Assembly (NCBI RefSeq): GCF_040649515.1
Contig: NZ_JBEZFP010000059.1
Span: forward strand, 1 to 49,625
Origin: Yinghuangia elevatio
GTDB lineage: Bacteria; Actinomycetota; Actinomycetes; Streptomycetales; Streptomycetaceae
DNA length: 49,625 bases
Direction of reading: 5' to 3'
The notes beneath the pieces are model-generated. The model made no database searches and was not told the DNA's origin. It was given only the letters and a program-made list of their open reading frames with translations. Position numbers and translations under genes: made by a program. How positions within the stretch are numbered: the stretch's first letter is position 1; each line of letters opens with the position of its first letter. Below, one piece after another: positions 1 to 8,479 of this stretch.

Positions 1-2472
1 CGCCCGGCCTGCGCCACCATGCCCTGGGCGGCCGCGGCCAGTTTCCGCCGGTCGGGGTACGTTGCTGAAGAAGAAGGAGAGGTTCGGCGCGAAGTCGTCG
101 ACGTCCATGCCGCGGGCGAGGTACGACTCGACGTACGTGAAGCCGTTCGCGAGGGTGAACGCGAGCTGGCTGATGGGGTTCGCACCGGCTTCGGCGATGT
201 GGTAGCCGGAGATGGACACCGAGTAGAAGTTGCGGACGCGGTTGCGGATGAACCACTCCTGGATGTCCGCCATCATGCGCAGGCTGAACTCCGTGGAGAA
301 CAGGCAGGTGTTCTGGCCCTGGTCCTCCTTGAGGATGTCGGCCTGCACGGTGCCGCGTACGGTTGCCAGCGCCTTCGCCCGGATGTCGGCCGCCTCGGCC
401 TCGGACGGCTCGCGGCCCTCGGCGTCCCGGAACTTGGCGAGTTCGGCGTCGACGACGGTGTTGAGGAAGAACGCCAGGATCGTCGGCGCCGGTCCGTTGA
501 TGGTCATCGAGACGGACGTGGAGGGCGCGGTGAGGTCGAAGCCGTCGTACAGCGCCTTCATGTCGTCGAGCGTCGCGACGGAGACGCCCGAGGTGCCGAC
601 CTTGCCGTAGATGTCCGGGCGTTCGTCGGGGTCGCGGCCGTACAGGGTGACCGAGTCGAAGGCCGTGGACAGCCGCGTGGCCTCGCCGTCGTGGGACAGC
701 AGCTTGAAGCGGCGGTTGGTGCGGAACGGGTCGCCCTCGCCCGCGAACATCCGCGCCGGGTCCTCGCCGTCCCGCTTGAAGGGGAACACCCCCGCGGTGA
801 ACGGGAAGTGGCCCGGCAGGTTCTCCTCGCGCAGGAAGCGGAGCAGTTCGCCGTGGTCGGTGACGCGCGGCAGCGCGACGCGCCGGATGCGGTTGCCGGA
901 CAACGACTCGCGGGTCAGGGCGGTATGGATCTCGCGGTCCCGGACCCGCACCACCTGTTCGTCGCCCGAGTACGCCTCGACCGTCGCCGGCCAGGCCGCC
1001 AGCCGCTCCCGGGAGTCCGCCGTCACGGCCGCCTCCGCGTCGGCGTGCAGCGCGTCCACCGAGTCGACGGGGTCCGGGAGTTCGTCGCGGACCAGGGCGA
1101 CGCGCTGGAGGCGGGCCGCGGCCGCCGACTGGGTACGCGTCTCCGCGTGGTAGCCGCGTACCGTCTCGGCGACCTCGGCCAGGTAGCGGGTGCGCGAGGC
1201 CGGGACGATGTGCGCCGCACCGGTGGAGGTACGCACCGAAACCGGCGTCAGCGCGCCCGGTTCCAGCGGCAGACCCTGTTCGGCGAGGCGTTCCGCGACG
1301 TGCTGGTACAGCGCCGTCACGCCGTCGTCGTTGAACGTCGCGGCGCTGGTGCCGAACACCGGCATGTCCTCGGGTCGGGAGCCGAACGCCTCGCGGTTGC
1401 GCACGAGTTGCCGCGACACGTCGCGCAGCGCGTCCTCCGCGCCGCGGCGCTCGAACTTGTTGATCGCGACGACGTCGGCGAAGTCCAGCATGTCGATCTT
1501 CTCGAGCTGGGAGGCGGCGCCGAACTCCGGGGTCATGACGTAGAGCGAGGTGTCGGCGTACTGCGTGACCGCCGCGTCGCCCTGCCCGATGCCCGGCGTC
1601 TCCAGGATCACCAGGTCGTAGCCGGCCGCCTTGCACACGTCGAGGAACTGCTCGATGCGCTCGGGGAGTTCACGGCCCGCGGCGCGCGTCGCGACGGACC
1701 GGAAGAACACCCGCTCGCCGTCGAGCGCGTTCATCCGGATGCGGTCGCCGAGCAGTGCGCCGCCGCCGCGCCGCCGGGTCGGGTCCACCGCGAGCACCGC
1801 GACGCGCAGCTTGTCCTGCTGGTCGGTGCGCAGGCGCCGGACGAGTTCGTCGGTGAGCGACGACTTGCCCGATCCGCCGGTGCCGGTGATGCCGAGGACC
1901 GGTACGCGCCGGTCGGCGGCCGCCGCGCGCACCGCCGCGAGGTCCGCGTCGGCCAGCCCGCGGTTCTCCACGACCGTCAGCGTGCGGGCCAGCGCGCCCC
2001 GGTCGCCGGCGAGGAGTGCGTCGAGGGCGGCGGGCCGCTCTGCGAGGTCGACGTCGCAGGCCTCGATCAGCGTGTTGATCATCCCGGCGAGGCCCAGGCG
2101 CTGGCCGTCCTCGGGGGAGAAGACCGTGACGCCCGACCGGGCCAGGCGGGAGATCTCCTCGGGGATGATGACGCCGCCACCGCCGCCGAACACCCGCACG
2201 TGGTCGGCGCCGCGTTCGCGCAGGGACTCGACCAGGTACTCGAAGTACTCGACGTGGCCGCCCTGGTACGAGCTGACCGCGACACCCTGGGCGTCCTCCT
2301 CCAGGGCCGCGTCGACGACCTCGCTCACCGACCTGTTGTGGCCGAGGTGCACCACCTCGGCGCCCTGCGACTGGAGGATCCGCCGCATGATGTTGATGGC
2401 CGCGTCGTGCCCGTCGAACAGGGCGGACGCGGTCACGAACCGCACGGGACGGGTCGGGACGTACAGGGCCAC
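1..2472 (-). CDS. icmF: Fused isobutyryl-CoA mutase IcmF, 3' end outside window
   Basis: Adenosylcobalamin-dependent acyl-CoA mutase carrying its own G-protein chaperone (isobutyryl-CoA/butyryl-CoA interconversion). The start is GTG at 2472, preceded by GGAGG five bases upstream. Seen in order: a B12-binding domain with D20-G21-H22 (ALFDGHDAAIN), a MeaB-like GTPase domain with a P-loop at about residues 195-203 (GTGGSGKSS), a linker, then the mutase barrel (FPFTAGVFPFKR, TSVSMTINGPAPTI, EDQGQNTCLFSTEFSLRMM, ISGYHIAEAGANPISQLAFT). About 824 of the usual roughly 1080 residues lie in the window. From about position 60 to the edge the frame stays open, but residues after APNLSFFFSN no longer look like IcmF, so the first 60 bases may not belong to the gene (see findings). 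A near-palindrome overlaps the likely promoter. Confidence 0.93.
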   Translation of the reverse strand, partial: MALYVPTRPVRFVTASALFDGHDAAINIMRRILQSQGAEVVHLGHNRSVSEVVDAALEEDAQGVAVSSYQGGHVEYFEYLVESLRERGADHVRVFGGGGGVIIPEEISRLARSGVTVFSPEDGQRLGLAGMINTLIEACDVDLAERPAALDALLAGDRGALARTLTVVENRGLADADLAAVRAAAADRRVPVLGITGTGGSGKSSLTDELVRRLRTDQQDKLRVAVLAVDPTRRRGGGALLGDRIRMNALDGERVFFRSVATRAAGRELPERIEQFLDVCKAAGYDLVILETPGIGQGDAAVTQYADTSLYVMTPEFGAASQLEKIDMLDFADVVAINKFERRGAEDALRDVSRQLVRNREAFGSRPEDMPVFGTSAATFNDDGVTALYQHVAERLAEQGLPLEPGALTPVSVRTSTGAAHIVPASRTRYLAEVAETVRGYHAETRTQSAAAARLQRVALVRDELPDPVDSVDALHADAEAAVTADSRERLAAWPATVEAYSGDEQVVRVRDREIHTALTRESLSGNRIRRVALPRVTDHGELLRFLREENLPGHFPFTAGVFPFKRDGEDPARMFAGEGDPFRTNRRFKLLSHDGEATRLSTAFDSVTLYGRDPDERPDIYGKVGTSGVSVATLDDMKALYDGFDLTAPSTSVSMTINGPAPTILAFFLNTVVDAELAKFRDAEGREPSEAEAADIRAKALATVRGTVQADILKEDQGQNTCLFSTEFSLRMMADIQEWFIRNRVRNFYSVSISGYHIAEAGANPISQLAFTLANGFTYVESYLARGMDVDDFAPNLSFFFSNVPRPAETGRGRPGHGGAGRA

Positions 2473-2526
2473 GGAAGCCTCCGACAACGCATGGGCGACG
2501 CACGGACAGATGCCTGGCCCCCAAGA

Positions 2527-2544
2527 TACTAGGAAGTCCTACTA
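2527..2544. promoter_or_regulatory. Candidate operator/promoter of icmF
   Basis: TACTAGGA-AG-TCCTACTA is an 18-bp inverted repeat with one mismatch per arm. On the minus strand its distal arm contains TAGTAT (2532-2527), a good -10 hexamer for icmF, about 55 bases before the GTG start. An operator over the -10 suggests repression, plausibly by an acyl-CoA-responsive TetR-type regulator. The regulator's identity is inference. Confidence 0.45.
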
Positions 2545-2709
2545 TTGCCCAGGTTAAGCACAGTGGGGTCCGGGTGAACCGCGGGGTGGCCGCCGGGGAA
2601 ATCCCGTACCCCACCGGCACCATCGGCACCTCCCGCATGCGGCAGAATGCCGCTGGCAGGTGCGATCACCGGACTCGGCGCGCCGCCGCTCCCAGGGGAG
2701 GGTTTCTCG

Positions 2710-3948
2710 ATGGCGCACGGCGTCAGCGTGCACGGGCCGGACTGCCATTGCGTGGTCCGCGAGGAGTACCGGCGGGCCCACGAGGGCTTCGCCGAGGCAC
2801 GGCGCGCGCTCGCCCGCCGCGAGGGGGTGCCGTCCGTCGTGGCGCCCTCCGATCCCGCCACCCGGCAGTGGATAGACGACGAACTCCGCTCGCGCTCGCA
2901 GGAGTTGGCGGTGAAGCGGCGGGCACACGGCCGCGCCGCGCTGCGGTTGCTTGGCACTCGCACGATCGCGTTCCTGTGGGGCGCCGTGGTGGTGCTCCTG
3001 GTCGTCGAGGCGCTCACCGCGATCGGCACCGGGTGGACGGTCACGCGTACCGCCGCCCTGGCCGCGGCCGTGGTGTCGACCGCGGTCCTGACCGGCGTCG
3101 CGTACTGGGCCCGTACGGGGGCCGGCCTCTACGCGCCGGTGCGGGGAGTCGACGGCCGCCTGTCGACGTCAAAGGCCGTCGCCGGGCTGTGGGCCGTAGC
3201 CCTCGCCTACACGTTCGCCTTCTTCGCGGTACGCCTGGCCGCGGCCTCCGACAGCGACGACCGCTCCGACCTGCTGGACAGCCTCGGCTCGGTGTCCGCC
3301 GACCAGATCGCGCTGTTCGCGGCGCCGCTGTTCGCCGCGGTCCTGGTACGCCGCGTCGTCGGCGACAAGGTCAACCGCCGCGTCCTGCAGAAGCCGCACT
3401 CCGACCGCGGACGCCTGCGGGACCTGGCGACCGACGACGCGGGCCGCAGCTCGCTCACCGACGCGCAGTACGTGCTGGTCAACCTCGTCGCCGTCGGCTT
3501 CGTCGTGGTCGGCCTGGCCCGCGACCCGGGCGCCCTGCCCGACATCCCGGCGACGCTCGTCGCCCTCGCGATGGTCTCGGTCGCGGTCTACGTCGTCGCC
3601 AAGCTGGTCGAGAACAACCGCCCGGTGATTCTCTCGGTCGTGCGCGTGCACGTGCCGGGGAACCTGGACACGGCGGTGCGGCAGGGCGACGACATCGAGA
3701 TCCGGGGCGCCAACCTGGTCGGCGCCGGCGCCCAGGAGCCCGACCAACTCGCCCGCGTGGTCGTACGATTCGGCGCGGTGCACGTGTACGCGCCGCTCGT
3801 GCCGACGGAGACGGGGTTCGCCAACCCGTGCGACGCGGTGCTCGTCGTGCCGATCCCGGTGGACGTCGACCCCGGGCGGGTCGAACTGTGCGTCGTGACG
3901 GCGTCGGGCGTCGAGTCGAACCCGTACGAGATCGAAATCGCGGACTGA
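2710..3948 (+). CDS. Multi-pass membrane protein with C-terminal IPT/TIG-like domain
   Basis: 412 residues, ATG at 2710 with GGGGAGGG just upstream; an earlier in-frame ATG at 2647 lacks a ribosome site. The N-terminal 75 residues are charged and Arg-rich (cytoplasmic). They are followed by about six hydrophobic segments (for example IAFLWGAVVVLLVVEAL, LVNLVAVGFVVVGLA). A roughly 105-residue tail begins near SVVRVHVPGNLD and has the strand pattern and 'GDDIEIRGANL' turn typical of IPT/TIG immunoglobulin-like domains; it ends in VESNPYEIEIAD. No enzyme motif is visible. It is divergent from icmF with separate control regions, so no operon partner hints at its function. Role unknown. Confidence 0.85.
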   Translation: MAHGVSVHGPDCHCVVREEYRRAHEGFAEARRALARREGVPSVVAPSDPATRQWIDDELRSRSQELAVKRRAHGRAALRLLGTRTIAFLWGAVVVLLVVEALTAIGTGWTVTRTAALAAAVVSTAVLTGVAYWARTGAGLYAPVRGVDGRLSTSKAVAGLWAVALAYTFAFFAVRLAAASDSDDRSDLLDSLGSVSADQIALFAAPLFAAVLVRRVVGDKVNRRVLQKPHSDRGRLRDLATDDAGRSSLTDAQYVLVNLVAVGFVVVGLARDPGALPDIPATLVALAMVSVAVYVVAKLVENNRPVILSVVRVHVPGNLDTAVRQGDDIEIRGANLVGAGAQEPDQLARVVVRFGAVHVYAPLVPTETGFANPCDAVLVVPIPVDVDPGRVELCVVTASGVESNPYEIEIAD

Positions 3949-4020
3949 CCCGAGGAACACCCAGGAACACGCTGGAACGCCCTGGGCCGCGCTGGAACAC
4001 CCGGCAACGCCGAGATCCGC
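3949..4020. repeat. Short imperfect repeats after the IPT-like gene
   Basis: Several near-copies of a 10-base unit containing GGAAC (AGGAACACCC, AGGAACACGC, TGGAACGCCC, TGGAACACCC) lie between the stop at 3948 and the convergent gene ending at 4078. No clear hairpin terminator is formed. The function, if any, is unknown. Confidence 0.4.
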
Positions 4021-4077
4021 GGGCCGGCCCCGGCGAGAGGCCGAACCGCGGATCCCGACCGCGTTCTCGGGGCCTGA

Positions 4078-4836
4078 TCAGCCCGCTTTGGTGAGGTCCA
4101 CCGCGGACGCCTCGGCGTCCGCGGTCACGGCCCGTCGCCTGCGGCGTCCGGTGAGCATCGCCCAGACCGCGCCGACGAAGCCGGACGCGCCGACCCCGAT
4201 CACCGCGAGAGCGAGCATCAGGCCGGGCCGGGCGTCCACCGCGTCGCCCGCGTCCAGCATGTACATCACGGCGATGGCCATGAAGATGGCGCCGGCGACC
4301 ATGGCCATCGGGTCGAATCCGTGCCGGCGGGCGATGTCGCCCCGAGGGGAACGGGCGGAAGCGCCAAAGGACTTCGGCGCGGACGCGGACTCGGACGCGG
4401 ACTCGGACGCGGCGAAGAAGGGTGCGGTGCTCCCGCTCAGGCCGCTCGTGCCCCTCGTGCCGCTCACGCCGGGGTCGCGCGGCAGCAGTCCCGGCCGCCA
4501 GTCGGGGTCTTCCACGGGTACGTGCGAGGTGGCGGGAGGTTCGGTCGCTGCGGACTGCTCGATGCCGAGCACCTTGGTCTCCTCCGAGTCGCGTTCCGGT
4601 GTGTCGTCGGGCGAGTCCACCGGCGGGTCGCCGTCGGCGTTCTCGGGCGTGCTCTCGTACGTGGTCTCGTGCCTGCTGTCGTCTGCGCTCTCGTACGTGC
4701 CCTCGCTGGTGTCCGCGCCCGTGCCCTCGTGCGTGTCTGCCGGGGTGGCGCCTGTGCTCGGTTCGCCGAGCGCCGCCTCGCGGGGCTCCGGCTCACGCGG
4801 TTCCGGCCCGCGCGGTTCCGGCTCACGGGGCTCCAT
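4078..4836 (-). CDS. Small membrane protein with acidic/Pro-rich N-terminus, coupled to PspC gene
   Basis: 252 residues, ATG at 4836, overlapping the end of the PspC/LiaF-like gene by 14 bases, so translation is probably coupled. The N-terminal 130 residues are low-complexity: repeated EPREPEPRGP, then many Thr/Glu/Asp. They are followed by a Ser-rich stretch and two transmembrane segments (MAMVAGAIFMAIAVMYMLDA and LMLALAVIGVGASGFVGAVWAML), ending in a basic tail. No catalytic motif is seen. The position downstream of a LiaF-like gene suggests an accessory membrane component of the same envelope-stress module; this is inferred from context only. Confidence 0.85.
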   Translation of the reverse strand: MEPREPEPRGPEPREPEPREAALGEPSTGATPADTHEGTGADTSEGTYESADDSRHETTYESTPENADGDPPVDSPDDTPERDSEETKVLGIEQSAATEPPATSHVPVEDPDWRPGLLPRDPGVSGTRGTSGLSGSTAPFFAASESASESASAPKSFGASARSPRGDIARRHGFDPMAMVAGAIFMAIAVMYMLDAGDAVDARPGLMLALAVIGVGASGFVGAVWAMLTGRRRRRAVTADAEASAVDLTKAG

Positions 4837-6079
4837 AGAACACCTCCACGTTTCCGACGCCGACTCCCAGGTCGAGCGCGATCGTGCCGCGCGGCGGGCC
4901 GCCGTTCTCGGGCGGGAGGACCGCGTCGCGGTCCGGCCGGTAGCCGCTGCTGCTGCCGTTCGGAAGGTCGATGTTGCCGAGGTCGACGTCCGCCTCGATG
5001 ATCACGCGCACGTCGTCGGGCAGGTAGATCTGCATGTTCCCGGCGCCCACGGTCGCCACCACGCGGACCGGTTCGGCCGGGTCGCGCCCGGTCAGGTCGA
5101 GCTCGGTGAGGTCGAGCCGCATCTCGCCGAACTTCATGCGGTACGGCGAACTCGCCGAGACCGTCTCCGCCGTCGCCGGGGTGATGGTCCGTTCCCCGCT
5201 GGGCCCGACGAACGGCACCGTGACCGCCGCGACCGCGCTCAGCAGCACCGCGACCGCGAAGGACGGCAGGATCAGCCACCGGCCGCCGCCGAAGAAGGTG
5301 CCGACCAGCATGCCGCCCGCGAGGATCGCGAGGACCACCGCCAGGGCCGCCTGCACCGAGATGTCGGCCGACGTCCCGGTGTCCAGCCACCACATGACCC
5401 CGCCCGCGACCGCGGCGAGCGACACCGTCGCCACCGCGATGTACGAGCGCGGCCTGCGCGGCTTCGGCTCCTGCGAAGGCGCCGGTCTGTCCGGGGACTT
5501 GCCGGTCGGCGCCCGCCACCACTTGGCGGGCCCGGGCGCCAGCGGCGGCCCGGGGGCCTGCGGCGCGTCGGCGACGGGAGGCGCCGCCGGCGGTACGCCC
5601 GCCGGCGGCGCGGTGGCCACGGTCTCGACACCCGCGGCCTTCAGGTTGCGCCGGGTGCTCTGCTGGGCGACGTACAGGATGATCGCGGCCACGATCAGCA
5701 GCGGCACCGCCCCGTCGAAGCCGTTGTCGATGTAGCTGAAGAAGACGCCGACGCCGATGCCGGTGAGCGCGATCGCCGGGATCGCGGCACCGATGCCGCG
5801 GCCGTTGAGCACCTCGCGTGCCAGGGGCGCCGTTTGGCCGTCGGCCGGCATCAGCAGCCAGCCCAGGCCGTACAGCAGCACACCGAGGCCGCCGAACAGG
5901 GCGAGCACCACGAACACCACCCGGAAGATCACCGGGTCGACGCCGAAGTGCCGGCCGAGACCGCCGCACACACCCGAGACCACGCGGTCGTGCGGCGGGC
6001 GGTGCAGCGGCGGATTCCCGCCGTCGCCCGTTTCGGCCCGCGGCGTGGTCCCGGTCGGGTGGGGGCTCGTCCCGCTCAT
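4823..6079 (-). CDS. PspC-domain / LiaF-like membrane protein
   Basis: 418 residues, ATG at 6079. After a short polar N-terminus there is a PspC domain (about 25-85): DRVVSGVCGGLGRHFGVDP followed by a hydrophobic stretch ending LLYGLGWLLMPADG. Several further transmembrane segments and a Pro/Ala-rich cytoplasmic loop follow. The last roughly 125 residues (from GPSGERTITPA) are β-rich with 'VGAGNMQIYLPDDVRVIIEADVDLGNI' spacing, which resembles the LiaF C-terminal (DUF2154-type) domain. In the LiaFSR family such proteins restrain the sensor kinase. The gene is divergent from a PspC-containing kinase and LuxR-type regulator, consistent with a LiaFSR-like cell-envelope stress circuit. It is the first gene of a two-gene operon with the 4078-4836 gene. 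Confidence 0.88.
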   Translation of the reverse strand: MSGTSPHPTGTTPRAETGDGGNPPLHRPPHDRVVSGVCGGLGRHFGVDPVIFRVVFVVLALFGGLGVLLYGLGWLLMPADGQTAPLAREVLNGRGIGAAIPAIALTGIGVGVFFSYIDNGFDGAVPLLIVAAIILYVAQQSTRRNLKAAGVETVATAPPAGVPPAAPPVADAPQAPGPPLAPGPAKWWRAPTGKSPDRPAPSQEPKPRRPRSYIAVATVSLAAVAGGVMWWLDTGTSADISVQAALAVVLAILAGGMLVGTFFGGGRWLILPSFAVAVLLSAVAAVTVPFVGPSGERTITPATAETVSASSPYRMKFGEMRLDLTELDLTGRDPAEPVRVVATVGAGNMQIYLPDDVRVIIEADVDLGNIDLPNGSSSGYRPDRDAVLPPENGGPPRGTIALDLGVGVGNVEVFYGAP

Positions 6080-6204
6080 GCCGGCACCTCGCTTGGCTCG
6101 GCGTCCGCATTCGCGGAACGCATTCCCCTGTTGATTCGGTCGTCCCGCTCGCTCATGCCTCCATCGTGCTGGCCTTGCGCGTGCGCGCCTATCAGGAGGG
6201 GCCC

Positions 6205-6254
6205 GGGTCGTACCCCGAGGCGACCCTGAGGGCGAATCAGGGTCGCACCCTGAT
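6205..6254. promoter_or_regulatory. Paired inverted-repeat operator between divergent PspC genes
   Basis: Two copies of GGGTCG(T/C)ACCC lie at 6205-6215 and 6240-6250, centred 35 bases apart. The second is the core of a perfect 19-base palindrome, ATCAGGGTCGCACCCTGAT (6236-6254). A third, weaker dyad, CCCTGAGGG, lies between them at 6224-6232. They sit immediately before the kinase gene in the divergent promoter region. The natural candidate ligand is the LuxR-type regulator encoded downstream (autoregulation); this is inference. Confidence 0.6.
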
Positions 6255-6289
6255 GCGTCGCCGAGCCCGTGCGTGTGACGATCGGTCGT

Positions 6290-7567
6290 GTGACCTCAGC
6301 ACCTCCTCCCGCCTCCCACGCGCAGACCTACCTGGGTTTCGAGCCCACGGTCGGCCGGTCGGCCCCCACGCTGTACCGCGACTCCTCGCGACGCATCGTC
6401 GCGGGCGTGGCGCGCGGACTGTCCCGGCACCTCGCGGTGGACGTGGTGTGGATCCGCGTCGGGTTCGTGGTGCTGACCCTCGGCGGCGGTCTCGGCATGG
6501 TGCTGTACGGCCTGCTGTGGCTCAACGTGCCCGAGGGCGGCGCGGAGGTACGCCAGGAACCGGCCGACGCCCGCGAGCGCAAGTCGCGCCACGCCGCCCT
6601 CGCCATCGTCACGGCGCTGCTGGCCTTCGCCCTCGTCATGGCCGTCGCCGGGGACGCCGGTTACCGGGGCGCGTGGGTGTGGCCGCTGCTGGTCGCGTCG
6701 GCCGGCGTGGCCCTGGTGTGGCGGCAGGCCGACGACGCGCAGCGCACCCGCTGGCTGTCGCTCGACGGGCGCAGCCGCACCGCCGGGATCGTGCGTACGG
6801 CCATCGGGCTCGTGGTCTTCGCGATCGGCATCGGCTTCTTCGTCGCCTACCGCGGCGGCCTGGGCGACGCGTTCGCGGCGCTGCGGGGCGCGGCGCTGCT
6901 GCTGTTCGGGCTGCTGGTGATCTTCGGGCCGTTCCTGCTCCGCCAGACGCGCGACCTGGGGGCGGAGCGCAGGGCACGCATCCGCGCGCAGGAGCGGGCC
7001 GAGGTGGCGGCCCATGTGCACGACTCCGTGCTGCACACGCTGACGCTGATCCAGCGGCACGTCGACGACCCGCGCGAGGTCGCCAAGCTCGCCCGCGCGC
7101 AGGAGCGCGAACTGCGCGCGTGGCTGTACCGGCCGGAGGGCGAGGAGCCCGACCGTACGTTCGCCGCCGCGCTGCGCCAGGAGGCCGCCGAGGTCGAGGA
7201 CATGCACGGAGCCACCATCGAGATCGTGTCGGTCGGCGACTGCCCGGTGGACGAGCGCCTCGCCGCGCAACTGGCCGCCGCGCGCGAGGCGATGGTGAAC
7301 GCCGCCAAGTACGCCTCGGGCGCGCCGGTCCAGGTGTTCGCGGAGGTCGAGGACACGATGGTGACGGTCTTCGTACGCGACAGCGGGCCCGGCTTCGACC
7401 CCGGTGCGCTGCCCGAGGACCGGCTCGGTGTGCGAGAGTCGATCCTCGGGCGCATGCGCCGCAACGGCGGTACCGCGGTGATCCGCAGCGAGCCCGGCGA
7501 AGGCACCGAGGTCGAGCTCGAGATGGCGCGCGGCGAGGCGGCGTCGAGGAACAGGAGCACCAAGTGA
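6290..7567 (+). CDS. PspC-domain sensor histidine kinase (LiaS/NarX-like)
   Basis: 425 residues from GTG at 6290 (GTG ACC TCA GCA); in-frame GTGs at 6269 and 6275 are alternatives, and none has a strong ribosome site. Seen: a PspC domain at about 30-90 (DSSRRIVAGVARGLSRHLAVD), about five transmembrane segments, a dimerisation helix with the likely phospho-acceptor H244 in VHDSVLHTL, and an ATPase domain with an N-box (AREAMVNAAKYA) and G-box (VRDSGPGFDPG). The HDSVL motif is the form found in PspC-fused actinobacterial kinases. Its stop overlaps the start of the regulator gene. Together with the divergent LiaF-like protein it probably senses membrane or cell-wall damage. Confidence 0.9.
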   Translation: MTSAPPPASHAQTYLGFEPTVGRSAPTLYRDSSRRIVAGVARGLSRHLAVDVVWIRVGFVVLTLGGGLGMVLYGLLWLNVPEGGAEVRQEPADARERKSRHAALAIVTALLAFALVMAVAGDAGYRGAWVWPLLVASAGVALVWRQADDAQRTRWLSLDGRSRTAGIVRTAIGLVVFAIGIGFFVAYRGGLGDAFAALRGAALLLFGLLVIFGPFLLRQTRDLGAERRARIRAQERAEVAAHVHDSVLHTLTLIQRHVDDPREVAKLARAQERELRAWLYRPEGEEPDRTFAAALRQEAAEVEDMHGATIEIVSVGDCPVDERLAAQLAAAREAMVNAAKYASGAPVQVFAEVEDTMVTVFVRDSGPGFDPGALPEDRLGVRESILGRMRRNGGTAVIRSEPGEGTEVELEMARGEAASRNRSTK

Positions 7568-8337
7568 GCACCCAGGGCCCGCAGGACACCCCGCACACCC
7601 CCCGGCGAAGCACGCCGCAGAACCTGCCGCAGAACGCGCCGCACGACACGCCGCAGGATCCCCGGGAGGACGCCGAGGGCGCGGCGGCGGACGCGCCGGA
7701 ACCGCGCGTGCGCGTCGTGCTGGTCGACGACCACCGCATGTTCCGCACCGGCGTGCGCGCCGAGATCGGCGAGGCCGTCGAGGTCGTCGGCGAGGCCGAG
7801 GACGTCGCGTCGGCGGTCTCGGTCGTCCACGCGACGATGCCCGAGGTCGTGCTGCTCGACGTGCACCTGCCCGGCGGGGGAGGCGTCGAGGTGCTGAAGC
7901 AGTGCGCCGGCCTGCAAGGCAGGGTGCGGTTCCTGGCGCTGTCGGTGTCGGACGCGGCCGAGGACGTCATCGGGGTCATCCGGGGCGGCGCCCGCGGCTA
8001 TGTCACGAAATCCATCACCGGCGACGAACTCGTACGCGCCGTGGGCCGGGTGGCCGAGGGCGACGCGGTGTTCTCGCCGCGCCTGGCCGGCTTCGTGCTG
8101 GACGCGTTCTCGGCGACCGACGTACCGCCGATCGACGAGGACCTGGACCGGCTGACGCAGCGCGAGCGCGAGGTGCTGCGGCTGATCGCGCGCGGCTACG
8201 CGTACAAGGAGATCGCGCGGCGGCTGGTGATCTCGGTCAAGACGGTCGAGACGCATGTGTCGGCGGTGCTGCGGAAGTTGCAGCTGTCCAACCGGCACGA
8301 GCTGACCCGCTGGGCGACCGACCGCCGCCTGGTCTGA
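7564..8337 (+). CDS. LuxR-type (NarL/LiaR-like) response regulator
   Basis: 257 residues; GTG at 7564 overlaps the kinase stop (GTGA), so the two are translationally coupled. The first 45 residues are a polar, Pro/Gln-rich extension. The receiver domain follows, with the acidic pair in VLVDDH, phospho-acceptor D99 in LLDVHLPGGGG, and K in GYVTKSITG. The C-terminal LuxR/GerE helix-turn-helix reads LTQREREVLRLIARGYAYKEIARRL...VKTVETHVSAVLRKL. It is the cognate regulator of the PspC kinase and is expected to bind the dyads at 6205-6254. It converges on the NlpC/P60 gene, with a shared hairpin between them. Confidence 0.93.
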   Translation: MSTQGPQDTPHTPRRSTPQNLPQNAPHDTPQDPREDAEGAAADAPEPRVRVVLVDDHRMFRTGVRAEIGEAVEVVGEAEDVASAVSVVHATMPEVVLLDVHLPGGGGVEVLKQCAGLQGRVRFLALSVSDAAEDVIGVIRGGARGYVTKSITGDELVRAVGRVAEGDAVFSPRLAGFVLDAFSATDVPPIDEDLDRLTQREREVLRLIARGYAYKEIARRLVISVKTVETHVSAVLRKLQLSNRHELTRWATDRRLV

Positions 8338-8423
8338 CCGCGCGGCTGCCCGACGGCAGGGCCCGACGGCAGGGCCGGGCGCAGGACTGGGCGCAGGAGT
8401 GGGCGGCAGGACCCGAAACGACG

Positions 8424-8460
8424 CAGGCCCCCGATTCCGGAGCACCGGAATCAGGGCCTG
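8424..8460. terminator. Bidirectional terminator hairpin
   Basis: CAGGCCC, then GATTCCGG-AGCA-CCGGAATC, then GGGCCTG: a long interrupted stem with a 4-base loop lying between the convergent regulator gene (stop 8337) and NlpC/P60 gene (stop 8480). Confidence 0.8.
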
Positions 8461-8479
8461 CGGTACGTGGTGCGGCGGG

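Noticed and set aside
19..2532. Long open frame on the plus strand opposite icmF
   Set aside because: The minus strand encodes unmistakable IcmF; the plus frame is Arg/Val/Asp-rich non-protein-like sequence, kept open by high GC at third positions.
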